64,000 nt of DNA, taken from NCBI GenBank assembly GCA_016710435.1, contig JADJVV010000001.1:1014501-1078500 (forward strand), given 5' to 3'. Positions 19,307 through 26,821 of this stretch are shown in pieces. The position numbers were made by a program, and so were the translations under genes. Below the pieces are notes generated by a model. That model saw only the letters and a list, made by a program, of their open reading frames with translations, did no database searches and had not been told where the DNA came from. Positions within the stretch are counted from its first letter, which is position 1. Each line of letters opens with the position of its first letter. The stretch comes from Hyphomicrobiales bacterium. GTDB taxonomy: Bacteria > Pseudomonadota > Alphaproteobacteria > Rhizobiales > Aestuariivirgaceae.

Positions 19307-21372
19307 GGTGACAACTCCGCAATTTCGCGCCGGAAGGGCAGACGGCCGCCCGCCTCCGGCTCATCCAGGTTTTCGGCATAGCGATGCCCCGCATAGGTGG
19401 CCCACGCAATGGCCGACGACGGCGCTTCCGCATCACCAATGGCCGTCACGCTCTCAATGCCGTGGCCCGTCCATCGGTCCTTCACCGCCAGCAGCGAATC
19501 TCGCAACCCATCCACGGGCCGACGCGACGTCACCAGGAGCACGGCATTACAGGCCACATCGTCTTCGCGGCCGGTATAGGTGCAGGCTATCCGCGCCATT
19601 CCGCGCGCCACCGCCATGAGCGCCCGGCTGGTGCGCACATCGACGCCCGCCGTCAGCAGGCGGCGCTGGATGAAGCCCTGTTCCAGCGTGTTCGCCGTCC
19701 ACTCCGACACCTTCACCGATGGCGTGACCAGCGTCACGGTGCAACCCATCTTGAGCAAGGCCTCCGCCATCACGCCCCCCATGTAGTAGTGATCATCGTC
19801 ATAGATCAGCACGTGGCCGGACGCTTGTGCGCCCGCCATGATGTCGTCCGGCGTCAGCACCGTCACGCCCCCGGCAAGGGGAATGGGACGCAAGTGATAG
19901 CGCGCAACGCCGTCGCGCCGCCATGTGGCGCCGGTGGCGAGACACACATGCTGCGCCCCGAAGGCCAGCACATCCTCCGCCGACAGCTGGGAGTCGCGAT
20001 AGACTTCGACGTTGTTCATCTTGCCGATCTGGCCCATGCGGTAATCCCGCACCCGCGCCCAGGCGGAAAGCCCCGGCAGGCGCGACTCCAGCGTCACACG
20101 CCCGCCCACCTCCTTTCGCGCTTCCGCCAGCGCCACTTCGTAACCCCGCAGGCCAAGGCGGTGCGCCGCGGAAAGTCCCGCAGGGCCTGCGCCCACAACC
20201 AGAACCTTCTTCTGCGGGGCGGACTTGCGCATGCGCTCCGGATGCCAACCCTTTCGCCATTCCTCCATGAAGGAGGAATTCTGCGTGCAACGCGACAGGC
20301 CCATGGTCATGTCGCCGGTGACGCAGATGTTGCAGCCGATGCACTCGCGAATGTCGTCGCTGCGGCCCTCGTCGATTTTCTTTGGCAGGAAGGGATCGGC
20401 GATGGAGGGCCGCGCCGCGCCGATGAAATCAACCAACCCCTGCCTCACCTGCCGCACCATCTGGTCCGGCGAGGTGAAGCGGCCCACGCCCACAACGGGC
20501 CGCGGTGTCAGTTGCTTCAGGCCGCGGATCAGCTCTTCCTGCGCGGCCTCTTCCGTGAAGCGCGAGGTGCCGGAACAGGCCTCCCACGTGCCGTGGGCAA
20601 AATCCCACACATCGGGAAGCTCCGCGTGCATCGCCACAAGCTCGCGCAGTTCCGCATTGCTGAAACCATCGGCCCCCACCATCTCGTCCAGCGACAGGCG
20701 CACCGCAATGGCGCAGGTATCACCCACCTCCTCGCGCGCATCCTGCACAAGCTCGGCCAGAAGCCGCGCCCGGTTCCTCAGCGACCCGCCATATTCATCC
20801 GTACGCTGATTGATGCGCGGGCTGAGGAAGTGCTGGATGACACCGAAGCCATGCGCCCCATAGAGACAAAGAATGTCGAACCCCGCCCGCCTTGACCGGC
20901 GATAGGCTTCGCGATGCCACTGGCGCAGGTTGCGGATATCCTGCTTGTCCATGGCGCGCGCCTGCACAGGGTCGCTCGTGAAGGTCAGGATCGGCATGTT
21001 CACGGGCGCCATGGGCACCTCGCGGCTGTAGAGATTGGGTCCGTTGACACCGGGATAGGCAAGCTCGATCCCCGCCAGCGCGCCATGGGAATGAATGGCA
21101 TCCGCCATCTTCACGAAGGACGGCATGTCCTTCTCCTCCCACAGCCGCAACTCGATGAAGGGTGTGATTTCCGACGTGTGGTGGATCTCCACCTGCTCGG
21201 TGAAGATGACACCCCATCCGCCTTCCGATTTCACCCGCCGCATCTCCGCAACGGCGGACGGGTCGCGGTAGCCGCCGCCATTGCAATGCGGCACCTGGTA
21301 GAAGCGGTTCTTGGCGGTGAGCGGCCCGATCTTCACCGGCTCGAAGAGGATGTCGTGGCGCGGATCACGCAT
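19303..21372 (-). CDS. TMADH-family amine dehydrogenase, histamine-dehydrogenase-like
   Basis: 689 residues: an old-yellow-enzyme barrel, a 4Fe-4S centre and an ADP-binding Rossmann domain, as in trimethylamine dehydrogenase (TMADH). The start MRDPRHDILFEP aligns without gaps to TMADH and puts Cys30 (FYQVPHC) at the site of covalent 6-S-cysteinyl FMN. Tyr171, His174 and Asp257 match the catalytic residues. Cluster cysteines are 344, 347, 350 and 362. The TMADH aromatic bowl is changed: Tyr60 becomes Gln60, Trp264 is kept as Trp256, and Trp355 becomes Asp354. From memory, that Gln/Trp/Asp set is the one reported for histamine dehydrogenase, which oxidises a diamine-like substrate. It overlaps the genes on both sides. 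Confidence 0.82.
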   Translation of the reverse strand: MRDPRHDILFEPVKIGPLTAKNRFYQVPHCNGGGYRDPSAVAEMRRVKSEGGWGVIFTEQVEIHHTSEITPFIELRLWEEKDMPSFVKMADAIHSHGALAGIELAYPGVNGPNLYSREVPMAPVNMPILTFTSDPVQARAMDKQDIRNLRQWHREAYRRSRRAGFDILCLYGAHGFGVIQHFLSPRINQRTDEYGGSLRNRARLLAELVQDAREEVGDTCAIAVRLSLDEMVGADGFSNAELRELVAMHAELPDVWDFAHGTWEACSGTSRFTEEAAQEELIRGLKQLTPRPVVGVGRFTSPDQMVRQVRQGLVDFIGAARPSIADPFLPKKIDEGRSDDIRECIGCNICVTGDMTMGLSRCTQNSSFMEEWRKGWHPERMRKSAPQKKVLVVGAGPAGLSAAHRLGLRGYEVALAEARKEVGGRVTLESRLPGLSAWARVRDYRMGQIGKMNNVEVYRDSQLSAEDVLAFGAQHVCLATGATWRRDGVARYHLRPIPLAGGVTVLTPDDIMAGAQASGHVLIYDDDHYYMGGVMAEALLKMGCTVTLVTPSVKVSEWTANTLEQGFIQRRLLTAGVDVRTSRALMAVARGMARIACTYTGREDDVACNAVLLVTSRRPVDGLRDSLLAVKDRWTGHGIESVTAIGDAEAPSSAIAWATYAGHRYAENLDEPEAGGRLPFRREIAELSP

Positions 21373-22393
21373 CCTCGAAACCTGCAAGAACGTTCACGGT
21401 ATTGACGCCGATTGCCTCGATGGCATAGCCGCCCTCCATCACGAACAGCGTCGGCAGCTTGAGCTTGGCGATCGCGGCACCTGTCCGCGTGAAGTCTTCA
21501 CTCGTCAGCTTGAAGAAGCTGATGGGATCATCCTTGAAGGCATCGACACCGAGTGACACCACCAGCACATCAGGCCCATGGGTCTTGATCTTCGCCAGTG
21601 CGGACTTCAGTGCCTTGCCCCATTTCTCGAACCCTGTGCCGGGGCCCATGGGATAGTTGAAATTGAAACCCTCGCCCTTGCCCGTACCCGTCTCGTCCTT
21701 GTAGCCGAGGAAGTGCGGATAGCAGTCCTCCGGGTTGCCATGGAGCGAACAGAACAGAACATCGCCCCGGTCATAGAAAATGTCCTGCGTGCCGTTGCCG
21801 TGGTGAAAGTCGATGTCGAGGATGGCGACGCGCGCCGCTCCCTGGTCGCGAAACGCCTGCGCGGCGATTGCCGCATTGTTGAGAAAGCAATAGCCGCCAT
21901 AGAGATCGTCGTGCGCATGGTGCCCCGGCGGGCGGCACAGGGCGAAGGCCGCGCTCGTACCGCTGCCCACGATTTTCTGCGCCGTCAGCGCCACGGATGC
22001 CGAAGCGCAGGCCGCTTCCCATGTGCCCGCCGTGATCGCCGTCTCGACGGAGTGGATGTAGTAACCCACCTTGCCATCGATCCAGCGCGGAATGCGTTGC
22101 TGCAAGGATCGGTTGGGAATGGCCGTCGGCAGGATTTCACCCCGGTAGCCGGCCTTCTGCCATTCGTCCCAGGCGGTGCGCAGGAAGTCGAGAAAACCCG
22201 CGTCATGCACGCGCTTCACCGCCTTCATGTCGAGCTTCCCCGGCGCGATGATGTCAGTCATGCCGCGCCGCTTCAATTCGCGCAGGATGTACTCCATGCG
22301 CGACGGACGCTCGAACGGCGTCACCAGTTCGCCGCCATAGACTTCGCCTTGCGCGAAATGCTTGCGGTGATCTTCCGAGAAAACGATTTGCAT
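21365..22393 (-). CDS. aphA: acetylpolyamine amidohydrolase (class II HDAC fold)
   Basis: 342 residues of the histone-deacetylase superfamily. The catalytic and zinc residues fall at His158, His159, Asp195, His197, Asp284 and Tyr323, the numbering I recall for Mycoplana ramosa APAH. It removes acetyl groups from acetylputrescine or acetylspermidine in the cytoplasm, releasing acetate and free amine. The ATG at 22393 follows an AGAGGTGGG ribosome site; the open frame runs on upstream without homology. It is the first gene of the operon that continues with the amine dehydrogenase, aguB and the Pot transporter. Confidence 0.93.
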   Translation of the reverse strand: MQIVFSEDHRKHFAQGEVYGGELVTPFERPSRMEYILRELKRRGMTDIIAPGKLDMKAVKRVHDAGFLDFLRTAWDEWQKAGYRGEILPTAIPNRSLQQRIPRWIDGKVGYYIHSVETAITAGTWEAACASASVALTAQKIVGSGTSAAFALCRPPGHHAHDDLYGGYCFLNNAAIAAQAFRDQGAARVAILDIDFHHGNGTQDIFYDRGDVLFCSLHGNPEDCYPHFLGYKDETGTGKGEGFNFNYPMGPGTGFEKWGKALKSALAKIKTHGPDVLVVSLGVDAFKDDPISFFKLTSEDFTRTGAAIAKLKLPTLFVMEGGYAIEAIGVNTVNVLAGFEDA

Positions 22394-22446
22394 GTGCCCA
22401 CCTCTTGTCCGGTGAGACTGGCAAAACTTGCTCGCCTGATCAACGC

Positions 22447-22488
22447 CTGCACTGGCCCCGCCCCGGCCCCGGTTTGGGGCCAGTGCAG
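22447..22488. repeat. 13-bp inverted repeat between aphA and the RlpA-like gene
   Basis: CTGCACTGGCCCC (22447-22459) pairs perfectly with GGGGCCAGTGCAG (22476-22488) across a 16-base GC-rich loop. It sits behind the RlpA-like gene and 54 bases before the aphA start. There is no T tract on either side, so it is not a standard Rho-independent terminator. It may be a Rho-assisted end, an mRNA-stabilising stem or a regulator site for the operon. Confidence 0.7.
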
Positions 22489-22504
22489 CGCCACCGTTCA
22501 ATCC

Positions 22505-22846
22505 TCAGCGAATGATAGTGTAGGAAATCCGCCCGACGCCCGAGGCGGTGAGGCCGATCACGCGCGCCGCACCCAACGAAAGATCAATGACGCGGCCGCG
22601 AATGAAGGGTCCACGGTCATTGACGCGCACGACGACCGAACGTCCGGTGCGCGGATTTGTCACTTTCAGTTTGGTGCCGAACGGCAGTGAACGGTGTGCG
22701 GCGGTGAGGCCGTTGGGATTGAAGCGTTCGCCATTGGCGGTGCGCTTTCCGGATTTGTAATAGGACGCCATGCCAACGTTTTTGGCCGTCACTGGCTGCG
22801 CAACAATAACCATCGCCGCAACTGCGGCTGCCACAATATTCTTCAT
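22505..22846 (-). CDS. RlpA-like double-psi beta-barrel protein
   Basis: 113 residues. A signal peptide ([21 protein letters not shown]) precedes a DPBB domain with [18 protein letters not shown] and [18 protein letters not shown], the two signatures of RlpA. RlpA cleaves peptide-free (denuded) glycan strands of peptidoglycan. This copy lacks the SPOR domain that targets full-length RlpA to the septum, and has no lipobox cysteine, so it should be a soluble periplasmic protein. The ATG at 22846 is chosen because the signal peptide starts there. It is divergent from the oxidase gene at 22913. Confidence 0.85.
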   Translation of the reverse strand: MKNIVAAAVAAMVIVAQPVTAKNVGMASYYKSGKRTANGERFNPNGLTAAHRSLPFGTKLKVTNPRTGRSVVVRVNDRGPFIRGRVIDLSLGAARVIGLTASGVGRISYTIIR

Positions 22847-22912
22847 AATGCCCCCTGTAGTGTGCAGCGCACCATAGTTTGAGATGGGGCGAGAATATGG
22901 CAAGGTGAACTT

Positions 22913-24250
22913 ATGAATCTCGTGCATCCAGACGCCCTTCACTTTGATCAACCCGTTGATAGCTATTGGGAATCTTCTGCGGATCCCCTGAACCTCAGCC
23001 TTTCAACTCTCGCCGGGCCGGAAAGTTGCGATGTGGCCGTGATCGGCGGTGGCTTCACCGGCCTTTCAGCAGCACTGGAACTGGCGGAACGGGGCGTTGA
23101 CGTGCGCCTTCTGGAGGCTGGCGCCATCGGCTGGGGCGCGTCAGGCCGCAACGGCGGCTTTGCCTGCATCGGCTCCCACAAGATGTCCTACGGCAAGATG
23201 ATCAGCCGCTATGGCCGCGATGCCACCAAGCAGTTCTTCAAGACCATGCAGGAGAGCGTGGCCCTCGTGGCAGACAATGCGGCGCGCCACGGCATCGACA
23301 TCTGGAAGACCGGCAACGGCGAGATCACCCTGGCGCATCTCCCCAACCGTCTCGACGAACTGCGCGAGGACCAGCGGTTTCATCGCGAGACATTCGGCGA
23401 AGACAATGAGGTGCTCACGCGCGACCAACTCGTGGAGCGCGGAATGGCCGGACCGGGATTCCATGGCGGCCTGCTCGGGCCGACCGGCTTTGGCGTCCAT
23501 CCCCTCAACTATGCACGCGGCCTCGCCCGCGCGGCCCACAAGGCCGGCGCCAGGCTGCATCCCCACAGCCGCCTCATCCGCTGGGAGGAAAGCAACGGCG
23601 CGCACCGCCTCACGACGGCCACCGGAACGCTCACCGCAAAACGTGTGATCGTCGCCACCAATGGCTACACGCCCGAGGATGTTTCGCCGCGTCACGCCGG
23701 CCGCATCATGCCGGCCCTTTCAAATATCATCGTCACGCGCCCGCTCACCGATGCGGAACTGAAGGCGCAGAACTGGACCAGCGAGATCCTCGCCTACGAC
23801 AGCCGCAACCTGCTGCACTATTTCCGCCTCCTGCCCGGCAAGCGTTTTCTCTTCGGCGGCCGTGGCGGCACCGATTCATCGGCGGCCGCGGCAGCGGGCT
23901 ACCGGGCCTACATGACCGAGACATTCCAGCGCATGTTCCCGGCCTGGAAGGACGCGGAGATCACTCACTTCTGGCGGGGCTTTGTCTGCCTCGCGCACGA
24001 CCTCGTGCCCTATGTCGGCGCACTGGATGAAGGAAAGACGGTGTGGACCGCGCTCGCCTATCACGGCAACGGCGTCGCCATGGGGTCGTGGTCGGGCCGC
24101 GCCGTTGCCCGCATGATGCTGGACGGGCAGGCGGCGCGCGCTATGCCCGCCGTCATCACCCGCCGACTCGCAAAATATCCCCTCCCCATGTTCCGCCCGC
24201 TCTACCTGAAGGGCGCCTATCTCTGGTTCGGCTGGCAGGACAGCCGCTGA
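22913..24250 (+). CDS. FAD-dependent amine oxidoreductase (PuuB/DAO family)
   Basis: 445 residues. The dinucleotide-binding motif [19 protein letters not shown] lies at about 42-60, followed by [16 protein letters not shown], the FAD contact loop of the D-amino-acid-oxidase/DAO family. The closing part ([18 protein letters not shown]) resembles gamma-glutamylputrescine oxidase PuuB and related proteins. Such enzymes oxidise a primary or secondary amine with oxygen or a quinone as acceptor. The neighbouring amine operon supports a polyamine-related substrate, but none of the other puu genes is present. The ATG has an AAGGTG ribosome site. It is divergent from the RlpA-like gene. Confidence 0.82.
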   Translation: MNLVHPDALHFDQPVDSYWESSADPLNLSLSTLAGPESCDVAVIGGGFTGLSAALELAERGVDVRLLEAGAIGWGASGRNGGFACIGSHKMSYGKMISRYGRDATKQFFKTMQESVALVADNAARHGIDIWKTGNGEITLAHLPNRLDELREDQRFHRETFGEDNEVLTRDQLVERGMAGPGFHGGLLGPTGFGVHPLNYARGLARAAHKAGARLHPHSRLIRWEESNGAHRLTTATGTLTAKRVIVATNGYTPEDVSPRHAGRIMPALSNIIVTRPLTDAELKAQNWTSEILAYDSRNLLHYFRLLPGKRFLFGGRGGTDSSAAAAAGYRAYMTETFQRMFPAWKDAEITHFWRGFVCLAHDLVPYVGALDEGKTVWTALAYHGNGVAMGSWSGRAVARMMLDGQAARAMPAVITRRLAKYPLPMFRPLYLKGAYLWFGWQDSR

Positions 24251-24296
24251 GGTGGCGCGGTTCAGGCGAACCGGATACGTGGCGCCATCGCGTCTA

Positions 24297-24327
24297 TTGA
24301 CTTTATTCCTGTTATATGATTTATAAC
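24297..24327 (+). promoter_or_regulatory. possible promoter for the candidate RNA at 24.3 kb
   Basis: TTGACT (24297-24302) with TATAAC (24322-24327) at 19-base spacing, or TATGAT (24315-24320) at only 12. The short AT-rich block stands out from its GC-rich surroundings. Spacing is not ideal for either pair. Confidence 0.3.
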
Positions 24328-24333
24328 TTGCGA

Positions 24334-24620
24334 TGGGTCTGGCAAGGAGGGATCAGTGTCGCGAGCTTATCTGCACTGCCTCACCCGTGAGCAGCGCCCG
24401 CGCGGGATGGACAAAGCATCCATCTCTCCCGGGAGCCGGAGGTCCGCCCCTTGGACACTAGGGTCCAAGCGCGGTTTACCGCAGTTCACCCACACCCCGC
24501 GTTCCTCTTTGGAGGAATGCGCAACGGGGCCGGGCTCAGTCCGTAAGTGCCCTGGTTGTGTGGATTGGCGAGTGCGGGCCTTGCGGGCCAAAACCGCTGC
24601 GTTTCAAGGTTGGGCTTATC
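24334..24620 (+). ncRNA. candidate structured RNA, family unknown
   Basis: The 24251-24859 gap (609 bases) has no convincing gene. Within it a run of local hairpins follows a promoter-like block: GATGGA/TCCATC (24406-24424), the palindrome CTCCCGGGAG (24426-24435), CTTGGAC/GTCCAAG (24450-24469), GCGG/CCGC (24471-24482) and a 9-bp stem closing on a TTTG loop (24499-24520), with CCCC/GGGG just outside it. I found none of the marker motifs of RNase P, SRP RNA, tmRNA or 6S RNA. A GTG frame from 24356 to 24718 has a good ribosome site, but its predicted product is Arg/Pro/Ser-rich with no recognisable domain. The 3' end is not defined. Confidence 0.4.
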
Positions 24621-24738
24621 GCCGAATCCAATACCTCCTTTTCACCACTGCATGCAGGCGACAGGCCCGTACGGGAACAGTCCCTCCATTTTTCCCTCGA
24701 CACCCCATGCCACCGTGAACCCTCGCACCAGATTGCCC

Positions 24739-24766
24739 GTCACCCCGGCGAAGGCCGGGACGGGGC
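24739..24766. repeat. dispersed palindromic intergenic repeat, copy 1
   Basis: A 28-base element built on the stem CCCGGC-GAAG-GCCGGG with CACC before it and CGGGGC after it. A second copy at 55951-55978 matches it at 25 of 28 positions. Similar GC-rich palindromes are scattered between genes in many alphaproteobacteria. Five T residues follow this copy, so it may also act as a weak terminator. Confidence 0.7.
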
Positions 24767-24806
24767 TTTTTGGAGATTCCGCGGGCGCGCCCTCACGCCA
24801 TCAGAC

Positions 24807-24837
24807 AAAAAAACTCCCCCATGGAATGGGGGAGTTT
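24807..24837 (-). terminator. Rho-independent terminator of the RidA operon
   Basis: A 12-bp perfect stem (24811-24822 with 24826-24837, core ACTCCCCCAT) with a 3-base loop. On the minus strand it is followed by a run of T residues (A at 24807-24813 on the plus strand, partly within the stem). It lies 22 bases behind the RidA-family stop codon. Confidence 0.9.
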
Positions 24838-24859
24838 CTCGATCAGACAAAAATGTCGC

Positions 24860-25321
24860 TTACTTGCGCTTCGCCTTCTTGGCCTTCTTCGCCTTCTTCG
24901 CCGGCTTGGCGGATTTCTTGGCGGATTTCTTGACGGGGCGGGTGGCCTTGGCGGCCTTGCGAGCCTTGCTCACGATGGCTGCTTCCACCATGATTTCCAC
25001 GTCGATGCCGGGGGCGGCAAGTTTCGATTCCACCGTGGCGCGGGCGGGCGTCTGGCCCGGCACCACCCACTGGTCCCACACCGAGTTCATCTCGGCCCAG
25101 GTCTTGATGTCGGTGAGCCAGATGTTGGCCTTGACGATATTGGTCTTGTTGGTGCCCGCTTCCTTCAGCGTCTCGTCGATCTGGTCGAGAATGTCCTTGG
25201 TCTGCTCGGCCACGGACTTGCCCTGCGCCTTCTCGGGCGTGTAGCCCGCGAGATAGACCATGCCGTTGTGGATGACGGCCGCGCTCATGCGCTTGCCGGG
25301 TTCGATGCGCTTCAATGCCAT
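24860..25321 (-). CDS. RidA/RutC-family protein with a lysine-rich tail
   Basis: 153 residues. Residues 1-117 form a YjgF/RidA domain (VYLAGYTPE, PARATVESKLAAPGIDVEIMVEAA with the conserved Arg that binds the substrate carboxylate). RidA proteins hydrolyse reactive enamines and imines; the paralog RutC acts in pyrimidine breakdown. Residues 118-153 are an Ala-Lys-Pro tail (KKSAKKSAKPAKKAKKAKK), absent from normal RidA and similar to histone H1-like tails. It is the last gene of a unit with an M20 peptidase and a ureidopropionase-like hydrolase behind a RutR-type site, which favours a pyrimidine-related role. Confidence 0.85.
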   Translation of the reverse strand: MALKRIEPGKRMSAAVIHNGMVYLAGYTPEKAQGKSVAEQTKDILDQIDETLKEAGTNKTNIVKANIWLTDIKTWAEMNSVWDQWVVPGQTPARATVESKLAAPGIDVEIMVEAAIVSKARKAAKATRPVKKSAKKSAKPAKKAKKAKKAKRK

Positions 25322-25354
25322 TGTGTTGCTCTCCTTGGAATTGCCACTGGCGCT

Positions 25355-26821
25355 CTAGCCAAGTTTCGCCACCGCTTCAATGACCGACAGCAACACGCGC
25401 GGCAATGTCTCGAAGGCGTAAGGCGCATGCAGCCGTTCGAGCCAGGTGTGATAGTCGCGGCCCCAGGGTCCGATGTTGATGCAAGGCCACCCGCCGGGCG
25501 CGGGCATGGTGAAGCCGCTCCCCCAGATCGGCGTGTTGGCGGCCACCACGGAAAGGTCACCCGCCGCTTCGCCGTAGAAGCTCATGTCGGAAATCCCGGC
25601 GAAGAAATTGACCTCGCCGAGGCCGAAGGGAGTCACCGCGGACGAGATGGCCCGGCGCAGCGGCCCGTCCTTCAACAACACCGCAGGATAGGGAATGGAC
25701 CCGAAGCCGACGATCACCGCCGGCCCCCGCACGTCATTGGCCTTCACCAGGGCTGCAAAGGCAAGGCGCGTCTGCTCCGGAAGAGACAAGGCAGGATCGG
25801 GCGTGAAGGCCGGCATGGGAAAATCAGACGCGCGGTGCAGAGCAATCTTCTGCCCGGTGCGCGCCTCCGCCGCGGCCACGGCTTCAGCGGCGAGGTCCAT
25901 GGCGATATCAAGCACCTCCGCCCCGGATTGGCGGTGTTGCAACGTATTCCAGTAGGCGAAGGCGGAGGCAGGAGTCGTCACGTTGTAACCCTGCTTGCCA
26001 TCCTTGGCGAAAAGCACGGTCGGCGGCGCCGCGACTTCGTCACCGGTGCGGTCCGACAGGCGCGGCGACAATTCGATCGCCCGCACCAGTTCCGCCATCA
26101 CATAAGCGGCATTCACGCCCAGTTGCGCATATCCCGCATGGACGGGCACGCCCTCCACATGCGCGCACAGAAGCTGCTTGCCGATCGAACCATAGGTGAC
26201 GATCCGCCCCGCGCGCCCATCATCCTGGTCGGAGATCGAATCGAGATTGATGACCAGTGCAATATCAAGGCCGTGCTGCTCCGCGGCATCGCGCAACTGC
26301 GCAATGGCGGCCCGCGCACCGGCAGACCGTTCTTCCTCATCCGAGACCCCAAGGAACAGCAGTGTGGCATCCCCGCCATAGGCCTCCATGGCGGCAAGCC
26401 CTGCGGCCAGTCCTGCCTTCATGTCGAGAAGGCCGCGCCCCGGCAGGAACGTGCCGCTTTCGAGGTCGGCCAGTGCCAGCGCACTTTCGCCGCTGTTCTG
26501 GAGCCTTGCGATCATGGCCCGCGCCAGTGCCGCCGGCTTCAGCGCCACATCCGTCAGTGCGCCATAGTCCTCGATTGTCACGGTATCGAAGTGCCCGGTC
26601 AGCACGACCGTCCGCCGCGACCGTCCCCGCTTCAACGCGAAGACGTTGCTGCGCCCGAACGGGTCACCGGGAATGGCCGCCACCCAGGCCGTATCAAAAT
26701 GCTGAAGTTCGCCAGCCAGCCGGTGCGGCAGGGCCGCTTCGTCTGCTGTCCCCGTGACCGAGGGCCAGCCCGTCAGGAGAAGCGACAGCGCCTTGGCCCG
26801 CGCCGCAAGTTCGCTCGTCAT
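25355..26821 (-). CDS. M20-family metallopeptidase, RocB-like
   Basis: 488 residues. The M20 core shows TGHFDTVTIEDYG (metal-binding His and Asp), GRGLLDMKAGLAAG (bridging Asp) and GVSDEEERSAGARA (catalytic Glu pair). The size and HFDTV form point to the RocB branch, named for arginine use in Bacillus but of uncertain reaction. It should be a cytoplasmic di-zinc amidohydrolase or peptidase. The ATG at 26821 overlaps the preceding gene by four bases (ATGA), so the two are made together. Its role in the pyrimidine unit is not obvious. Confidence 0.8.
   Translation of the reverse strand: MTSELAARAKALSLLLTGWPSVTGTADEAALPHRLAGELQHFDTAWVAAIPGDPFGRSNVFALKRGRSRRTVVLTGHFDTVTIEDYGALTDVALKPAALARAMIARLQNSGESALALADLESGTFLPGRGLLDMKAGLAAGLAAMEAYGGDATLLFLGVSDEEERSAGARAAIAQLRDAAEQHGLDIALVINLDSISDQDDGRAGRIVTYGSIGKQLLCAHVEGVPVHAGYAQLGVNAAYVMAELVRAIELSPRLSDRTGDEVAAPPTVLFAKDGKQGYNVTTPASAFAYWNTLQHRQSGAEVLDIAMDLAAEAVAAAEARTGQKIALHRASDFPMPAFTPDPALSLPEQTRLAFAALVKANDVRGPAVIVGFGSIPYPAVLLKDGPLRRAISSAVTPFGLGEVNFFAGISDMSFYGEAAGDLSVVAANTPIWGSGFTMPAPGGWPCINIGPWGRDYHTWLERLHAPYAFETLPRVLLSVIEAVAKLG

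Noticed and set aside
19303..21372. Trimethylamine dehydrogenase as the specific function
   Set aside because: Two of three aromatic-bowl residues that bind trimethylamine are replaced (Gln60, Asp354).
24334..24620. RNase P RNA, tmRNA, SRP RNA or 6S RNA
   Set aside because: The conserved core sequences I know for each are not present, so I left the family open.
24356..24718. A 120-codon GTG-started gene in the 24.3 kb gap
   Set aside because: The ribosome site is good, but the product is Arg/Ser/Pro-rich without domain, and the DNA is better explained by RNA hairpins.
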